Assembly (NCBI RefSeq): GCF_004359215.1
Contig: NC_090625.1
Span: 405,489 to 468,839 of the forward strand
From: Bremia lactucae
Lineage: Eukaryota; Oomycota; Peronosporomycetes; Peronosporales; Peronosporaceae
Direction: 5' to 3'
Length of the DNA: 63,351 nucleotides
In this document: piece after piece, positions 1 to 11,315 of the stretch
Layout: each line of letters begins with the position of its first letter
Position numbering within the stretch: the first letter of the stretch is position 1
Program-made: the position numbers and the translations under genes
Notes under the pieces: model-generated
Database searches by the model: none
Seen by the model: the letters and a program-made list of their open reading frames with translations, nothing else
What the model was told of the DNA's origin: nothing

Positions 1-916
1 CGAGGTCTCTCGCTTTCGACGTAAGAGAGGTCCACGGGTTCTGGACCTCCTAACTCGTATTGTCTTGGAGGACGATACGATGATGAACTAGCTTGAGCCT
101 GTCTCAAGCTAAAGTCCTCCTGTTCCGCAACGGATATTGCTTCTTCAAGCGTATCCAGTTCCAAGCAGAACAGGTGGGTATTTACGGGACCATCTGTAAG
201 ACCTTGCACGAACACCGTAATCAACGTGTGTTCATGAACTGGGTTATTTGTATTACAACTCGCTAAGAGTCGTATGTGCTGGGCATTTGCGTGAACATCA
301 CGCTTGCCTTACTTGAGCTTCAGAAGCTCTGAACGAGCTCTGAACTCAGCCCTAGGCGGTTCAAACGTCTGTTTGAGCCGGGCTTTAAAAGCCTCTAGCG
401 ACCCAAAGACGTATGGGTCGCGCAACTTAAGGCCCAATGCCCAAGTTTTGGCACGACCTGTCAAATTTGATTGAGCGAATGCGACTTGCATTTGCTCGTC
501 GACGATGTGACGTGCCCTTATGGCATCGTCCAACTCGACAAACCGTCTCAAGAGGGAGTCTTCTTCGACTCCCCTATTCTTAGAAATGTAATCTTTAAGG
601 TTTCGGGACGATGCGTTTGCGTCATCCCAGGTACAGGGGTCTGTACCTGCTGTAACCTCAACAGTTCTGCCTGTTGAGAGCCTTGCTGATTCAGCAAGGC
701 TACCTTCTCCATCATCTCGTCAAGTTCATGTTGTATAAACTTGGCGATGGCTGATTGGAGGGCATCTCTGTCCGAATTGGACAGCATTGCCGAGATTGTA
801 TCGTTTCCTACGGTCAAACTCATTCTTTCGACCGCACTCCTTTCTATGTCATTAAGAAAGTAGTAGCTTTCACGGGAAACGTGATGCGTATTCCCACTGT
901 CATCTAACATGTCCAT
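1..916 (-). pseudogene. Gypsy (Ty3-type) Gag, broken, runs off the left edge
   Basis: Capsid-type Gag read right to left from an ATG at 916. The middle part has the usual Gypsy capsid features: an acidic stretch followed by AFAQSNLTGRAKTWA and a segment ending in FEPPRAEFRARSELLKLK. Further left it resembles the end of capsid, with a GGPEPVDLSYVE-like sequence just before the window edge. It is inactive: there is a frame change near 550, and a TAA at about 307-309 where the alignment expects Gln. It starts about 50 bases inside the LTR-A copy at 967, with a possible primer-binding site between them, so this is the 5' end of a minus-strand LTR-A element. Family call is firm; the exact lesions are read by eye. 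Confidence 0.8.
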
Positions 917-945
917 GTTTGATGGAGAAAATGTGACCCTTGGAC

Positions 946-966
946 GGACCAACAAGTGCTACCAGG
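946..966 (-). other. Probable primer-binding site of the LTR-A Gypsy element
   Basis: Directly after the minus-sense LTR (which ends GTTACA) come two bases and then TGGTAGCAC. TGG pairing with a tRNA CCA end within a few bases of the LTR is the usual Gypsy arrangement. The tRNA cannot be named from this sequence. Confidence 0.5.
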
Positions 967-1396
967 TGTAACGGGGCACTACGACTTGTACTGCTTCTGT
1001 ACAAGTCCACTTCGCACTGCTTCAGTTGCGAGTGGTGCCTTACGATATTTTACGTACACTAGTACGTGCAGAGGAAGACTTCTTTTTTATGTTACTAGTT
1101 TAAAGAGGGTTAAATGAAAACTGTATTAATACAATTAAGTATCTCTTCTTTATATCTGTTAATGCTGACTTAATTATAAACTAATACTAAACATGCAATT
1201 GAAATCTTATCTTATCGGTCTCTCGCTTTTGTTTACATCTACAGCTGATTAGTCTGCGGGTAAATAGATATAATAACCTTTACCTATTTATGGATAAGAT
1301 TTTTGAACATTACTATATAAAGTAATATCCTTAAAATATTATCTACCTTTTAGATAATCTATTAATTAACAACCTTTAAGTGTTAAATTCATGTTA
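967..1396 (-). repeat. LTR-A, minus sense, 5' LTR of the gag relic, tip truncated
   Basis: On the plus strand it starts TGTAACGGGGCACTACG and runs through the AT-rich body found in the other LTR-A copies (6299, 13174, 63124). It stops short of the other terminus, where a second LTR-A fragment in the opposite direction begins. Confidence 0.75.
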
Positions 1397-1530
1397 AGGT
1401 AGTTGTCTTAAAGAGAAGACTTCCTCTGCACGTACTAGTGTACGTGAAGTGACGTAAGACACCACTCGCAACTGAAGCAGTGCGAAGTGGACTTATGCTG
1501 AATCAGTACAAGTCGTAGTACCTTGTTACA
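1397..1530 (+). repeat. LTR-A 3' fragment, plus sense
   Basis: Contains the LTR-A 3' quarter (GCACGTACTAGTGTACGTG, then GTCGTAGTACC) and ends in TTGTTACA at 1530. It lies head on to the preceding minus-sense copy, making an inverted LTR pair with no spacer. Confidence 0.7.
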
Positions 1531-1576
1531 CTCGCTGTGCCCGAAGGTGTGTGCGTTGTAGTGCGAGGTCGCTCTA

Positions 1577-1676
1577 NNNNNNNNNNNNNNNNNNNNNNNN
1601 NNNNNNNNNNNNNNNNNNNNNNNNNNNNNNNNNNNNNNNNNNNNNNNNNNNNNNNNNNNNNNNNNNNNNNNNNNNN
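1577..1676. other. Assembly gap (100 N)
   Basis: Run of exactly 100 N between an LTR-A end and an LTR-B body. The size looks like a placeholder, so true distance and adjacency are unknown. Confidence 0.99.
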
Positions 1677-2008
1677 ATTTATATTTAATAGAATTAAATA
1701 CAAATACCTATATTTACCAATTAAAATGTTATCTCTATAGATAACACTTAATATGTATTGCGACCGTATCTTTATAGATACCTCGCGTAACAGATGACGT
1801 TAGCCGTCATCACGGATGATGCTGGGCGTCATCCCTCCTAATGTGAATGCACCCATGTGCATCACATCCACAAGGGTTGGTCACAAATGTGCACCACATC
1901 CGAGTGTTGGGTCTAATTACTATTATTTAGTTATTGACCATCCCCTTAAGTACAACAAATGTACTTAATGGGGACTGTGTAACATTAGGGCAAATTTAGC
2001 CCGTTACA
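1677..2008 (-). repeat. LTR-B, minus sense, cut by the gap
   Basis: Ends on the plus strand in TTTAGCCCGTTACA. The body matches the LTR-B copies at 2091, 40121 and 44083 (for example the CCATCCCCTTAAGTAC segment). In minus orientation a purine-rich tract, AGAGAAAGGAGGAAG, lies about 25 bases upstream of the LTR start, so this is probably a 3' LTR of a minus-strand element. Confidence 0.7.
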
Positions 2009-2090
2009 AGCGGTGCGTTAAGCAGCTCGCACTTCCTCCTTTCTCTTTGGACAATTTTAAAATGATAATTCATTCTTTGAGGAGGGATTG

Positions 2091-2621
2091 TGTAACGGTT
2101 AAAGTTGCCCGTATGTTACACATGCCCATTAAGTACACTTGGTGTACTTAAGGGGATGGTCAATTAGTTAAATGAAGTAGTTAGACCCATTGATCGGATG
2201 TGGTTCGCATTGTGACCCACTCTTGTGTGTGTAATGCACATAGGTGCATTCTCATTGAGATGGATGACGGCTAGCGTCATCCATTACGCGAGGTATCTAG
2301 AATGATACGCTCGCAATACATATTAGTGTTATCCGCATAGATGACATTTTATGATTGGTTAAAATAGGTATTTATATTTAATACGATTAAATATGAATCA
2401 GTCTGAAAACTACTTCCTACTTGGTAAATGCGCACGAGGAGTCGGATCACCGCTCCCGTGACGACACTATACTAGAATTCTTTGTGCTTTGGGTGAGGTC
2501 GCTAAGGCGCCCACCACAACTACCTCATGACACACGAGAGTAGACGGTCTAACCGCTTCCTCTCTGTGCTAGGGTGTGTGCCTAAGTAGGGCGTGGCCGC
2601 ATTAATACGTGCCCGCCTACA
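2091..2621 (+). repeat. LTR-B, plus sense, complete, probable 3' LTR
   Basis: Begins TGTAACGGTTAAAGTTGCCC and ends CCCGCCTACA, giving TG..CA termini. A polypurine tract GAGGAGGGA lies just upstream, as expected for a 3' LTR of a plus-strand element. With the copy ending at 2008 it forms a tail-to-tail pair with only 82 bases between. Confidence 0.75.
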
Positions 2622-2969
2622 ATTATTGTTATAATATTTAGGGATGACAAAAAAGGATTTGTCACCGATTAGCAAATCAGAGGTGTTGGGTCTGTGGCAA
2701 TAGTCGAAACGTCTGGAGTAAAATACGTCAAAACGTAATTGGAGGCACTGATTTGTGTTAATAAGTTTTTTTTTTAAATTTAGAGCACTGTTGGTTGTGT
2801 ACAGCACGTATAATACATTTTCAGAAAAGAATGTAACAAGCAGCAGCTGAATGAGCTCGTACTTTTATGAATGAAAGTTGTGAGTCAAACGTTATAAAGC
2901 TCGTGGCTATTTTTTTTGCAGTAATTACATGTACGTGACTATGACAGGTTCTTGTTTTACATTGTTCCA
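2622..2969. other. 3' flank of the elicitor gene, no gene seen
   Basis: AT-rich sequence between LTR-B and the elicitor stop codon. ORFs here have no recognisable content. Confidence 0.6.
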
Positions 2970-4946
2970 TCAATTGTCATGACGTCGTGATATCGCGTCA
3001 TTGTAAGCTGTCATCCACGTGGATGGCGTCTGCGCCAACGATTCTCTAGGCTCGCTGAAGTGGTCAAGTAAAAGCGAGTCGTTAAATGGGGCCGTCGTAA
3101 CTGATACGTTCTCATCTAAATCTGGTGTGTCCTCGGTCAAACCTGGTATGCTTTCGGTCAAATCTGGTGCGTCTTCGGTCAAACTTGGTGCGTCTTCGGT
3201 CAAATCTGGTGCGTTTTCGGTCAAATCTGACGTGTCCTCGGTCGATTCATCCGCTGAGGCATGCGTCGAGCCAGATACTTCTGGTTCCGGACCGGGGTCT
3301 TCATTAGAACAAGCGGCCGATTTCCTTAAGAGCATGCTCACATTCGCGTAGCTAAGTCCGATCGACGTGATCGTCGAAATATGGGGTTTCGCTTTCGGGA
3401 TCCAAATAAAGTCAATGTGGTGCTTTGTGGAATTGTAAACCCACTCGCCACCAACGATGTTTCCATCCGTATCGAGCTCTAAAAGATAGTGATAAGTCCT
3501 ACCCGTTGTGAATTTATTGATTCTACCAGAAGCCACAAGGCCGCCGTCAAGGTATGTTTCGGCGATCCACGACAGACGGGACTTAATGTAAACAATCCGG
3601 TCAGCCGCAACATTCCACGGGTATGACGCCAGTCCGTAGAAACTTTGAGCCGCTTCTTCAGGAGACATGACTGTCTGCTCAAAGACCTTGAACCCGCGCA
3701 CGGGTTGGTTCCACACTTCTGCCGACGCATCGACGTCGACGATAAACGTCGCATTGAGTAACCCAAGCAGATTCGTCGCAGCAATGTGGAAAAGGGCAGG
3801 GTTGATGTCCCGTTGAGCTACATCTATATACCGGCCATAGGGGTCGGTGGCATTCCCGCGCCCTTTGTAACGAATGCCAGTAAAGACAGTGGCGACACCA
3901 GCGCCATCGTAGACGGACGTAATGAGGCCTTTGAGGTCCAAAGGTTGGAACGTCACGCCATTGTGCGTCACGGGGCAATTTGGTTCCGGCTCAAGAATCG
4001 CCGCGGGGGCCCACGCATGGCAGATGCCAAACCAAATGGGGATGCAGTACCCTGACGTTTCACCGGGACGGATCCCACATTTGCTACGATTACGGAGTGA
4101 TTTGCACGTTTTGTGGTTCTCACAGACTGGACGTTTTTTCTGTGAATAAATGCCATTGTGAACAGACACGTTATTCATAAACGCCATGACATCCAGATTA
4201 AAAGCAGTGGCGTACTTCTCAGCAGGACTGGGATCACTTTTTCGCCAAATTACGTTAATGCTGTCTTCGAAAGTGGGCCAGAAGGGACCTGCCCACGGTG
4301 CCATACTATGAACGCATACAGTTGGAAGGTACTCTAGCTTGACCTGCATCTTCACGCCATAGAAATTTTCGAGCTTCTCGATATCTCGATTCGCCTCGCT
4401 CTCTAGGCGACGCTTAATGCCTAGCTTCGTCATGTACTTCACGACCTTCTCACTCTGAAGACGACGCGTGTCATCATACTCGTCCTGCTGCGCTCCAAAC
4501 GCGTCACACCCACTGACGCAACCCTTGCTCGTTCGCTCCGACTGTTTCATACTTCGCTCATCGTTCTCCATCCATTGCGTTGTCTCGTCTGTGTATGCGT
4601 CATTGCACTCCGACTCTTCCGCCATAATCTTCTTGCCTACTTTTGTGTACACTGGCTCTATCGGAGCTCTTGACTTGTTAGAAAGCAATTCAGCGTAGAT
4701 GACAGGAACCGTCGCGATCGTACGGACGTCGGGAAGGGTCGGGTCCTCCTGCACCTCAATAGCGCAGTCCTCGTCGGGAATTTCAGCCCCGTAGAACGGA
4801 GCGGATTTGGAGATCTTGTCATCCGTGCCAGACACGGTGTAGGGCCCATAGTATAGCGAGCCGGCCGTCGCATGCTGTATCTGCGGGACTATTACCGCGG
4901 CGATAGCGAGGGTAAACGCGGGCAAATAGACCATAGAACGCGACAT
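2970..4946 (-). CDS. Transglutaminase elicitor (GP42 / Pep-13 family), secreted
   Basis: Secreted calcium-dependent transglutaminase of the oomycete GP42/M81 family, which cross-links protein Gln to Lys in the wall and is recognised by plants through the surface peptide Pep-13. An in-frame ORF continues upstream, but the ATG at 4946 (MSRSMVYLPAF...) gives a good signal peptide ending near ATAG, so it was chosen; that gives 658 residues. The probable catalytic Cys is residue 309, in FGICHAWAP. The Pep-13 segment is residues 411-423 (3678-3716), VWNQPVRGFKVFE, matching the classic peptide except for Phe where the reference has Tyr at position 12. Beyond the enzyme domain the C-terminus carries an acidic array of TED(A/T)P(D/S)L-like heptads, then a Ser/Thr-rich tail. 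No frame breaks. Family assignment is firm; activity and secretion are inferred. Confidence 0.93.
   Translation of the reverse strand: MSRSMVYLPAFTLAIAAVIVPQIQHATAGSLYYGPYTVSGTDDKISKSAPFYGAEIPDEDCAIEVQEDPTLPDVRTIATVPVIYAELLSNKSRAPIEPVYTKVGKKIMAEESECNDAYTDETTQWMENDERSMKQSERTSKGCVSGCDAFGAQQDEYDDTRRLQSEKVVKYMTKLGIKRRLESEANRDIEKLENFYGVKMQVKLEYLPTVCVHSMAPWAGPFWPTFEDSINVIWRKSDPSPAEKYATAFNLDVMAFMNNVSVHNGIYSQKKRPVCENHKTCKSLRNRSKCGIRPGETSGYCIPIWFGICHAWAPAAILEPEPNCPVTHNGVTFQPLDLKGLITSVYDGAGVATVFTGIRYKGRGNATDPYGRYIDVAQRDINPALFHIAATNLLGLLNATFIVDVDASAEVWNQPVRGFKVFEQTVMSPEEAAQSFYGLASYPWNVAADRIVYIKSRLSWIAETYLDGGLVASGRINKFTTGRTYHYLLELDTDGNIVGGEWVYNSTKHHIDFIWIPKAKPHISTITSIGLSYANVSMLLRKSAACSNEDPGPEPEVSGSTHASADESTEDTSDLTENAPDLTEDAPSLTEDAPDLTESIPGLTEDTPDLDENVSVTTAPFNDSLLLDHFSEPRESLAQTPSTWMTAYNDAISRRHDN
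3113..3252 (-). repeat. 21-bp tandem repeats coding for TED-P-L heptads
   Basis: Six to seven imperfect copies of a 21-base unit (CGGTCAAATCTGGTGCGTCTT on the plus strand) inside the elicitor gene. Each encodes about seven residues, so copy-number change keeps the frame. Copies differ at a few bases. Confidence 0.85.
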
Positions 4947-6181
4947 TGTCACGAAGGAGAGTGAACTCCTTGACGTGGAGGAAATTGTTTTATGAGCGGC
5001 TCGAAGGATCGTGCGACTTTTGCGATCGAGCAAGTTGAACCCTTGGGCATCTGGGCCGATGCTGTGTAGATCCGAGCCTGTACAACATGTGATTCGCGTG
5101 GATGGGGCTCACGAATCAAGAAGATTTCTGGGATACTGACAAGGATTATGACAAAAAGCTGTTCTTAATTTCTAACAAAAAGTGGCGATCAATGAAGCTT
5201 TCGGTACGCTGACAACGAATGGTCTGCTGAGAACCACTTTTGTTTATCTTTTACAGAAACTTTCAGCCACAGTAACAGATACTGACTGGCCCTTTGACCG
5301 AATCACATCTTTGATCCGTCTCAACACATCTTATAAGGATGTACAAGGCAAGACCAGCAAATAACCATCTACTTGCACCGCTTGACAATTACGTAACATG
5401 CCTTTGGTCGCTATTTAGGAAGGCTGACAGCATGATTCTGGCGACGGGTTCCATATTTGCCTATAGCTTCACAGCAGGTACTCAGTCGCATGAAAGCGGG
5501 AGACAAAGTCATTAACCTTAGTGGGACATCGGAAAACGAAATGTCTCTGACTTTCTGATCCGACCTGCCTATGTGTTCCGTGTTTATCTACCGTTTTCTA
5601 ATTCAATATTCAATCAACATTTTAGCTATCAAAACCTCGCATTCGAACATAAAACACCTGGTTAATGATGCGCTGCTATTTATAGTCTGCAGAAGCAGAC
5701 TATAAAAAAAGCAAATTTTGATCTATGGGCTATTCTTACTTAACGTATGAGATTAGCCATCGATGATGCGACGGCGATCGTGATAGTTCGTGCAATAAAT
5801 AAACGATATCAAAGAAGCGATGGGTCGTGTTACCACGACGCGGACTCGTAAATTACGATATACGCATTTTTTGGCTGCATTTCAAATTGAATGCGACATT
5901 CTAAATTGAAACATTTGCGTTAACGTAGTGGCAAATTGTCAAAAGGTTGTTGCCAGGACTTGCCCAAGATCACGCAGCATTTCGACATCAGAAGCGTGCA
6001 ACGCTAAACTTGAAAGCAAGCTTTTTTCAAGTTACATGTCATTATCCTTTCTAAAAAGATTGATGAATCCTTTACCTATTTGGACTTTTCGAATTGTGTT
6101 TTATTTATGTGCGTTCTTGAGGCGCAAGCGAATATGAACGTCATTCTCGACAAAACCGAATAGTGTTTTCACCAGATATTT
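4947..6181. other. 5' flank of the elicitor gene, no gene seen
   Basis: About 1.2 kb of unique-looking sequence between the elicitor start and the first LTR-A of the repeat block. Short ORFs have no family resemblance. It would hold the elicitor promoter; no motif was assigned. Confidence 0.5.
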
Positions 6182-6298
6182 TGTAACGGGGCACTACGAC
6201 TTGTACTGTTTCAGTACAAGTCCACTTTGCACTGCTTCACTTGCGAGTGGTGCCTTACGTCACTTCACGTACACTAGTACGTGCAGAGGAAGCCTTCT
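6182..6298 (-). repeat. LTR-A 3' fragment, minus sense
   Basis: Starts TGTAACGGGGCACTACGAC and covers about 115 bases of the LTR 3' part. It is immediately followed by a plus-sense LTR-A, so the two are in inverted orientation with no spacer. Confidence 0.75.
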
Positions 6299-6740
6299 TG
6301 TAACGGGGTGTATCGTTACATGAAATTAACAATAAAAGATTGTTAATTAATATTATCCAAAAGGTAGATAATATTTGGAGGAAATTACTTTAAATAGTAA
6401 TTTCCTGAATTCTTATCCATAAATAGGTATAGACCATTATGTCTATTTATTCCGCAGACTAATCAGCTGTAGAAGTAATCAAAGAGAGTTACGAGATAAG
6501 ATAGATAAGAATTCATTTACATGTTTAGTATTAGTTTATAGTTAAGACAACATTTACAAAGATAGATAGAAGAGATACTTACTTTTATTATACAGTTTTC
6601 ATTTAATTCTCTTTAAGCTAGTTGCCTTAAAGAGAAGTCTTCCTCTGCACGTACTAGTGTACGTGAAATAACGTAGGGCACCACTCGCAACTGAAGCAGT
6701 GCGAAGTGGACTTGAACTGAAGCAGTACAAGTCGTAGTAC
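6299..6740 (+). repeat. LTR-A, plus sense, nearly complete
   Basis: Begins TGTAACGGGGTGTATCGTTACA and runs to GTCGTAGTAC; the final CCCCGTTACA is missing. The first 300 bases are almost identical to the copies at 13174 and 63124. Confidence 0.8.
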
Positions 6741-7445
6741 AAGAAGAGTATTTTACCCATACAATAGATTTACCAGAACAACGGTTCACCAACCGAAGTG
6801 TGCCCCATTACACACTCCTCCATCAGACTGTTGACACCGATGACAAGATTCGCTTTATTTATTTTTTGAGGTTGGAATATAAACAGCTAACCGTTCGGTT
6901 GGGTTCTGCATTCCTTTGTCTGATGGCAACTAAGCGTCAGCCCCAGACTCTTAGCTCCTTCCTTAACGATGAGAAGATGGTGGACTATGAAAGTCACGCT
7001 CTATTGGAGCGTCGCGACCAGCGAGCTCCTTCGGCGTCCTCGACTTGGGCCCGGAGGTCTCGATGATCAAGCTGCGACCTGTAACTTTTTTGAAGTGCTC
7101 TTCCACACTAATTGGAGTGAATCGATATCGCTGTGAGCTTTTGCTTTCGCAATGTCTGCAGCTTGACGACGAGCTTATTCCTCTCTGAGGATTGCCTGCT
7201 CTTAATCTTCGTCGAGCGCACTCGTAATTATGTTGGACTCAGGGTATGGTGTCCTGCGCAATGTAGCAAAAACATCCGCGGTACCACGTTCTGGGAACGG
7301 ATGTGGGGTCCGACGATATTCGTCCACACGAGAGGTGTGTAGGAGCCGCGCTCCTTTTCCCCATCCTCTTCATGAGCGATACCTTACAAAGTAACATCAG
7401 TATTTGACGCGTTTGCGTGATCAGGCCCGTGAGGCTTCGGTGACC
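6741..7445. other. Unassigned sequence between LTR-A and a Gypsy relic
   Basis: A plus-strand ORF near 6920-7065 starts MATKRQPQTLSSFLNDE and could be a scrap of an element protein, but it matches nothing I recognise. No supported gene. Confidence 0.4.
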
Positions 7446-10400
7446 TCAATGAGAGAAATTCCGATCGTCCTGTTTCCAATGAAAACAAAAAGTGAAAAGG
7501 ATGGGCCAAACTCTCAGTGAAGGTATTGATGCTTTAAAAGCGCGAGATGCCACTTCCTCGCGAAGGCTTTGCTCGGATTGAGGGCTCTTTTGACGCGATC
7601 CAAAACCTTCTGTCAACGTTGGAGCGTCAACAACCTCGTTTAGAGGGCCTGCTGGACATCCCGGTGAGGATACACTAATCTGCGCCATGGCCGCCTGTCT
7701 CGGCGGAAGCGCCTTCCCAATAAAGCTTAATCAAGCCCACGTAGAAATCTGGGTCTTGTGAGTAAGGTTTAGCGTGTAAGCTAGGCCCTTCTTGGCCACC
7801 ACCCCAAATGGTCCAATAAAGCGCGGGCGCAATTTGGTCTTGAAGGTCGCGAAAACCAAGTTTGTAGGTAGGTTCTTAGCTTTTAGCAAAATTCGATCTC
7901 CGACCGCATAAGAATCAATACAACTTCTGCCTTTGGCATCCGCTTGTTCTTTGTGTTCGTCTTGGCTATCAGCCATCGCGTCACGCACATGTCTTAAGAC
8001 ACTTAATCGCGTTGCGAAAATTTCGCTTACTTGTTTCCGAACGGTAACAGGGCTGATATCAGCAAGCCTATCGGCTAATTCTTCCCCGCCAAGCCCTGAA
8101 CCACGTAGTGGTATCGTTAACGGAACGCGTGGGTGTGTGAGAACGTTTACGTAGAATGGAGTATAGCCGATAGAGGCATGTAAAGCGTTAATTAACGCAA
8201 CTTCACTTCCGGGAGTAGTGTGCTCGAGTGCTTTGGTGTCTCAGCACACACATTGCGCAGAACGACTTCAATGACGCGACTGACACGTTCAGTTTGACCA
8301 TCGGTCTGCGGATGATCCGCTCTGGACATGTTAAATCTGGTGCCAAGCACTCCAAAGATCGATATCCAGTATTCACCCGTGAAACGGAAGTTTTGTTCAG
8401 AGGCAATTGCCGCAGGCAAACCGTGTTGTCAGAACGCGTGATCAATAAACAGCGTTGCTGTGCCTTCACCATCAATGATATCCGGCACAGCTGCTAAATG
8501 AGCCGTTTTGCTTAACCGGTTAGAAAAAATCATGATGCCTGTGTTACCGGCAGAATCTTTCGGTAGGCCAACCAAAAAATTCATTCCTATGGACTCTCAA
8601 CACCCTGTGGGTTCGGGTAGACTGGCCAGTGGCGCAGCAGCGTCAGCCGAGTTTTTGACCCGTTGGCAAGTTTCGCATGTGCGAACGTATGTGCATACCC
8701 TTTTGTAAATCTTTGAATCACAAATAAATCTAGCTCACGGAGCCATAGCTTCTTCCTCTAACGAGATGACCACTAACAACAGTATTATGTGCCTCATAGA
8801 GGATTCGAAACGTTAAATCCTCATCCTGAGGAACAACGATGCGCAGAGTATATGCAGCATCTGTGTAATTAAGCAACATGCCGTTGTCGATAAAAAATCG
8901 ATGTAAGCTCGCACGCATTTGCCGACAATTTAATGTCCGACTCAGTGCTCTTAAGAGCTCGCAGCAGAGCTGCGCACTGGTCATCCTTGACGTAAGCCGA
9001 ACAAATTAATTCAGTTATAGGTGACGTTATAGTCGTTAAATGAGAGAGCGCATAATCCAGCCTGCGTGATACCGCACAGCCAAAGTATTCTGCTTGCCAG
9101 GCTTATATTCCACTTCAAAATTGTATTCGGCAAAAAATTAAAGCCATCGAGCCATTTTCTGAGAGAGATGGGGCGACTTAGCCGCATTTAGGTTTCGCAG
9201 AGCAAGAATCGTGGCATGGATAAGACTATCCTTAATTGCTTCAATAGCATCACTTTCGGTGATAGTCCAACATCTTTATAAGGAGATTAAATAATGGCCT
9301 AGCCATATCAGCGCAATTTTCGCTATATTTGTGCAAGTAGGTGGCGAGGCCCAACCACCTACTTAAATCATTTTAATTGTTAGGAACCGGTCAACCAACT
9401 ATGGTTCTTACCTTAGCGGGATTCGCTTTAAGGCCTCGCTTCCCAATGAAGCACTCTAAAACGGGAATTTCTTCTGCGCCAAAAATGCGTTTAGATGCAT
9501 TGGCACACAATTTATTTGTAGAGCACTACTAGCAAATGGTCGATGTGAATTTTTTCCACATCCGGCCGACCTTGCTCCGCACGATTATGGACAAAAATGT
9601 CATTAAAATAAGTCTGCGTATAGCTAGAAACTAGATAAGGGTGGAAAAGTTGCGCCACTAGACATTTAAATGGAGCCGGGGCGTTGGAGAGCCCTTGCGG
9701 CACAACGAACCATTCCCATAGCATACCGCTTGGGGTGCTAATTGCTGTAAGCGGGATATCGTTAGCTCGCATGAGCAGTTGGTAATGACCATCGATTAAG
9801 TCAAGGGCACTGTACATCGCGATTCCCACCATATTGTTCTGGAGAACATCCTTTCGAGGTATGGGGGTTTGTGCTGGTATAGTGGCAGCATTAAGCTTAT
9901 TAAAAGCATGTATAATGCGCCATTCACCATTTGACTTTTTGACACAAAATTTCGGTGATGAAGTGAAGATTTATTCTCGCGTACCATACCATCTTCCTCA
10001 GCGCGAAAGTTCTATGAGCTTGGCACGGAAGGAATCGTCAACGACGTCACACTGTTCTTTTGTTAAAGGCCACTGTGCGGGTAACACAGTATTGGTTCCA
10101 GGAACCAAGTCGATTTCAAGACGGACACCTCTATCTGGAGGTAAAACCGATGGTGGGTTGGTACAAACCCTTTCTTGAAATTCCTCAACAATAGAATGAA
10201 TCGATGGGATCTGTAATGACCGATGGCCCACTCCGCGCACAATGTACAGCTTTTTATGTTCTCCCGGACGGCTTCATCCAGAAGAGATGATGATTTTGAC
10301 TAAATGTTTGGTCGATTAATCACCATCTCAGACAAGTCGCCAGCTCTTGAGGCTCGGCCACACTCATCAATAGACATTTCGTCTAGCTCTAAAACAGCAT

Positions 10401-11290
10401 GTAACGAAGGGATTGCTTCAAGGCTAAATTCTCCTTCGATGCTACCGGTACACCATTTGCAAGCGTATGCAACTGCTCGCTCATATCACTTTCTGGCGTT
10501 ATAGACGCTTCGCGTCTCTGCTGTCTCGAAGTCGAGACGATACGCCTTTTAGAGGCCGGGACTTCCAAGATTTAAGTTTCTTAACATTTGACCAGAGTTG
10601 ATGTCCAATCCGACATTCGACGAGGAGTTGTGTAACTCAAAATTCTTGTCCAGTGATTGTTAACGTGTCACTTCACGTGCATCAGAGGGGTTTGACCCGA
10701 AATGCCCTGGCAACTTGCCAATAGTATCACAACAGACACTCAGTATGGTTCCACCTCGGCCCACCACGTTCGGTGGACTTAGATGTGCCACTCCAGGATA
10801 TTAAACCCTTGATGACTCGCCCTAGGCCTATATTGCTTTCAGCATTCAGTGATTTTGAAAAAATTAATTTTGTACTGAAAATTCGTAACTGGAACGAGTG
10901 GTACTCGACGGAGTACGTACCCCCTAGTGTTTTTTAACATTTTACTTCATTATTTTAGACATTCCAATGTCTAGCACACTGACATATTCGGTCAGTGAGT
11001 CGCGCAAATAGCACTTTTGTTGCTTTGCAAAGGTGGGTCATGACTTCTAAAGCTTTGCTAGAAACATGGCGCGTTGCATTTAAGGTCTTAGACCTCCAAT
11101 CTATCCATGACTCATGGTATTCAAGCCAGGCCATACCAAGAATGAGATCATATCTCGAATCCAAATCAAGGAAGAAACAGCGTTACACACTGTCAAAGTC
11201 CAGAAACTTAATACCTAACTTCAACGGAAATTTAGGAACGGTGACACGAGTCCCAGTCGCTAAGCGATAACTTCTCCTTCTCCCTCCTCA
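7446..11290 (-). mobile_element. Decayed Gypsy pol (PR-RT-RNase H-IN), minus strand
   Basis: Domains read right to left: a gag tail (GPEPMNLSLVEEG, about 11260-11310) joined by deletion to the protease segment YDLILGMAWLEYHESWIDW (10955-11164); the RT N-terminal DRGVRLEIDLVPG region (9998-10240); the RT core MYSALDLIDGHYQLLMRA through PQGLSNAPAPF (9512-9832); a frameshifted RNase H near 9050-9250; the integrase zinc-binding region (8730-8984); the integrase core with ADHPQTDGQTERV (8192-8475); the integrase C-terminal DSYAVGDRILLKAKNLPTN and KLRPRFIGPFGVV (7731-7988); and a pol tail to 7446. The RT active-site box reads YFNDIF, with Asn for the first Asp. Many frame changes; no LTR can be assigned to it with confidence. 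Confidence 0.85.
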
Positions 11291-11315
11291 ACGAGGCTTA
11301 GATTCATGGGTTCCG

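Noticed and set aside
2520..2807. 95-codon minus-strand ORF beside LTR-B
   Set aside because: Overlaps the LTR-B end and has no recognisable content; likely chance.
3019..3351. 110-codon plus-strand ORF with Ser/Val repeats
   Set aside because: Mirror of the tandem repeats inside the elicitor gene on the other strand.
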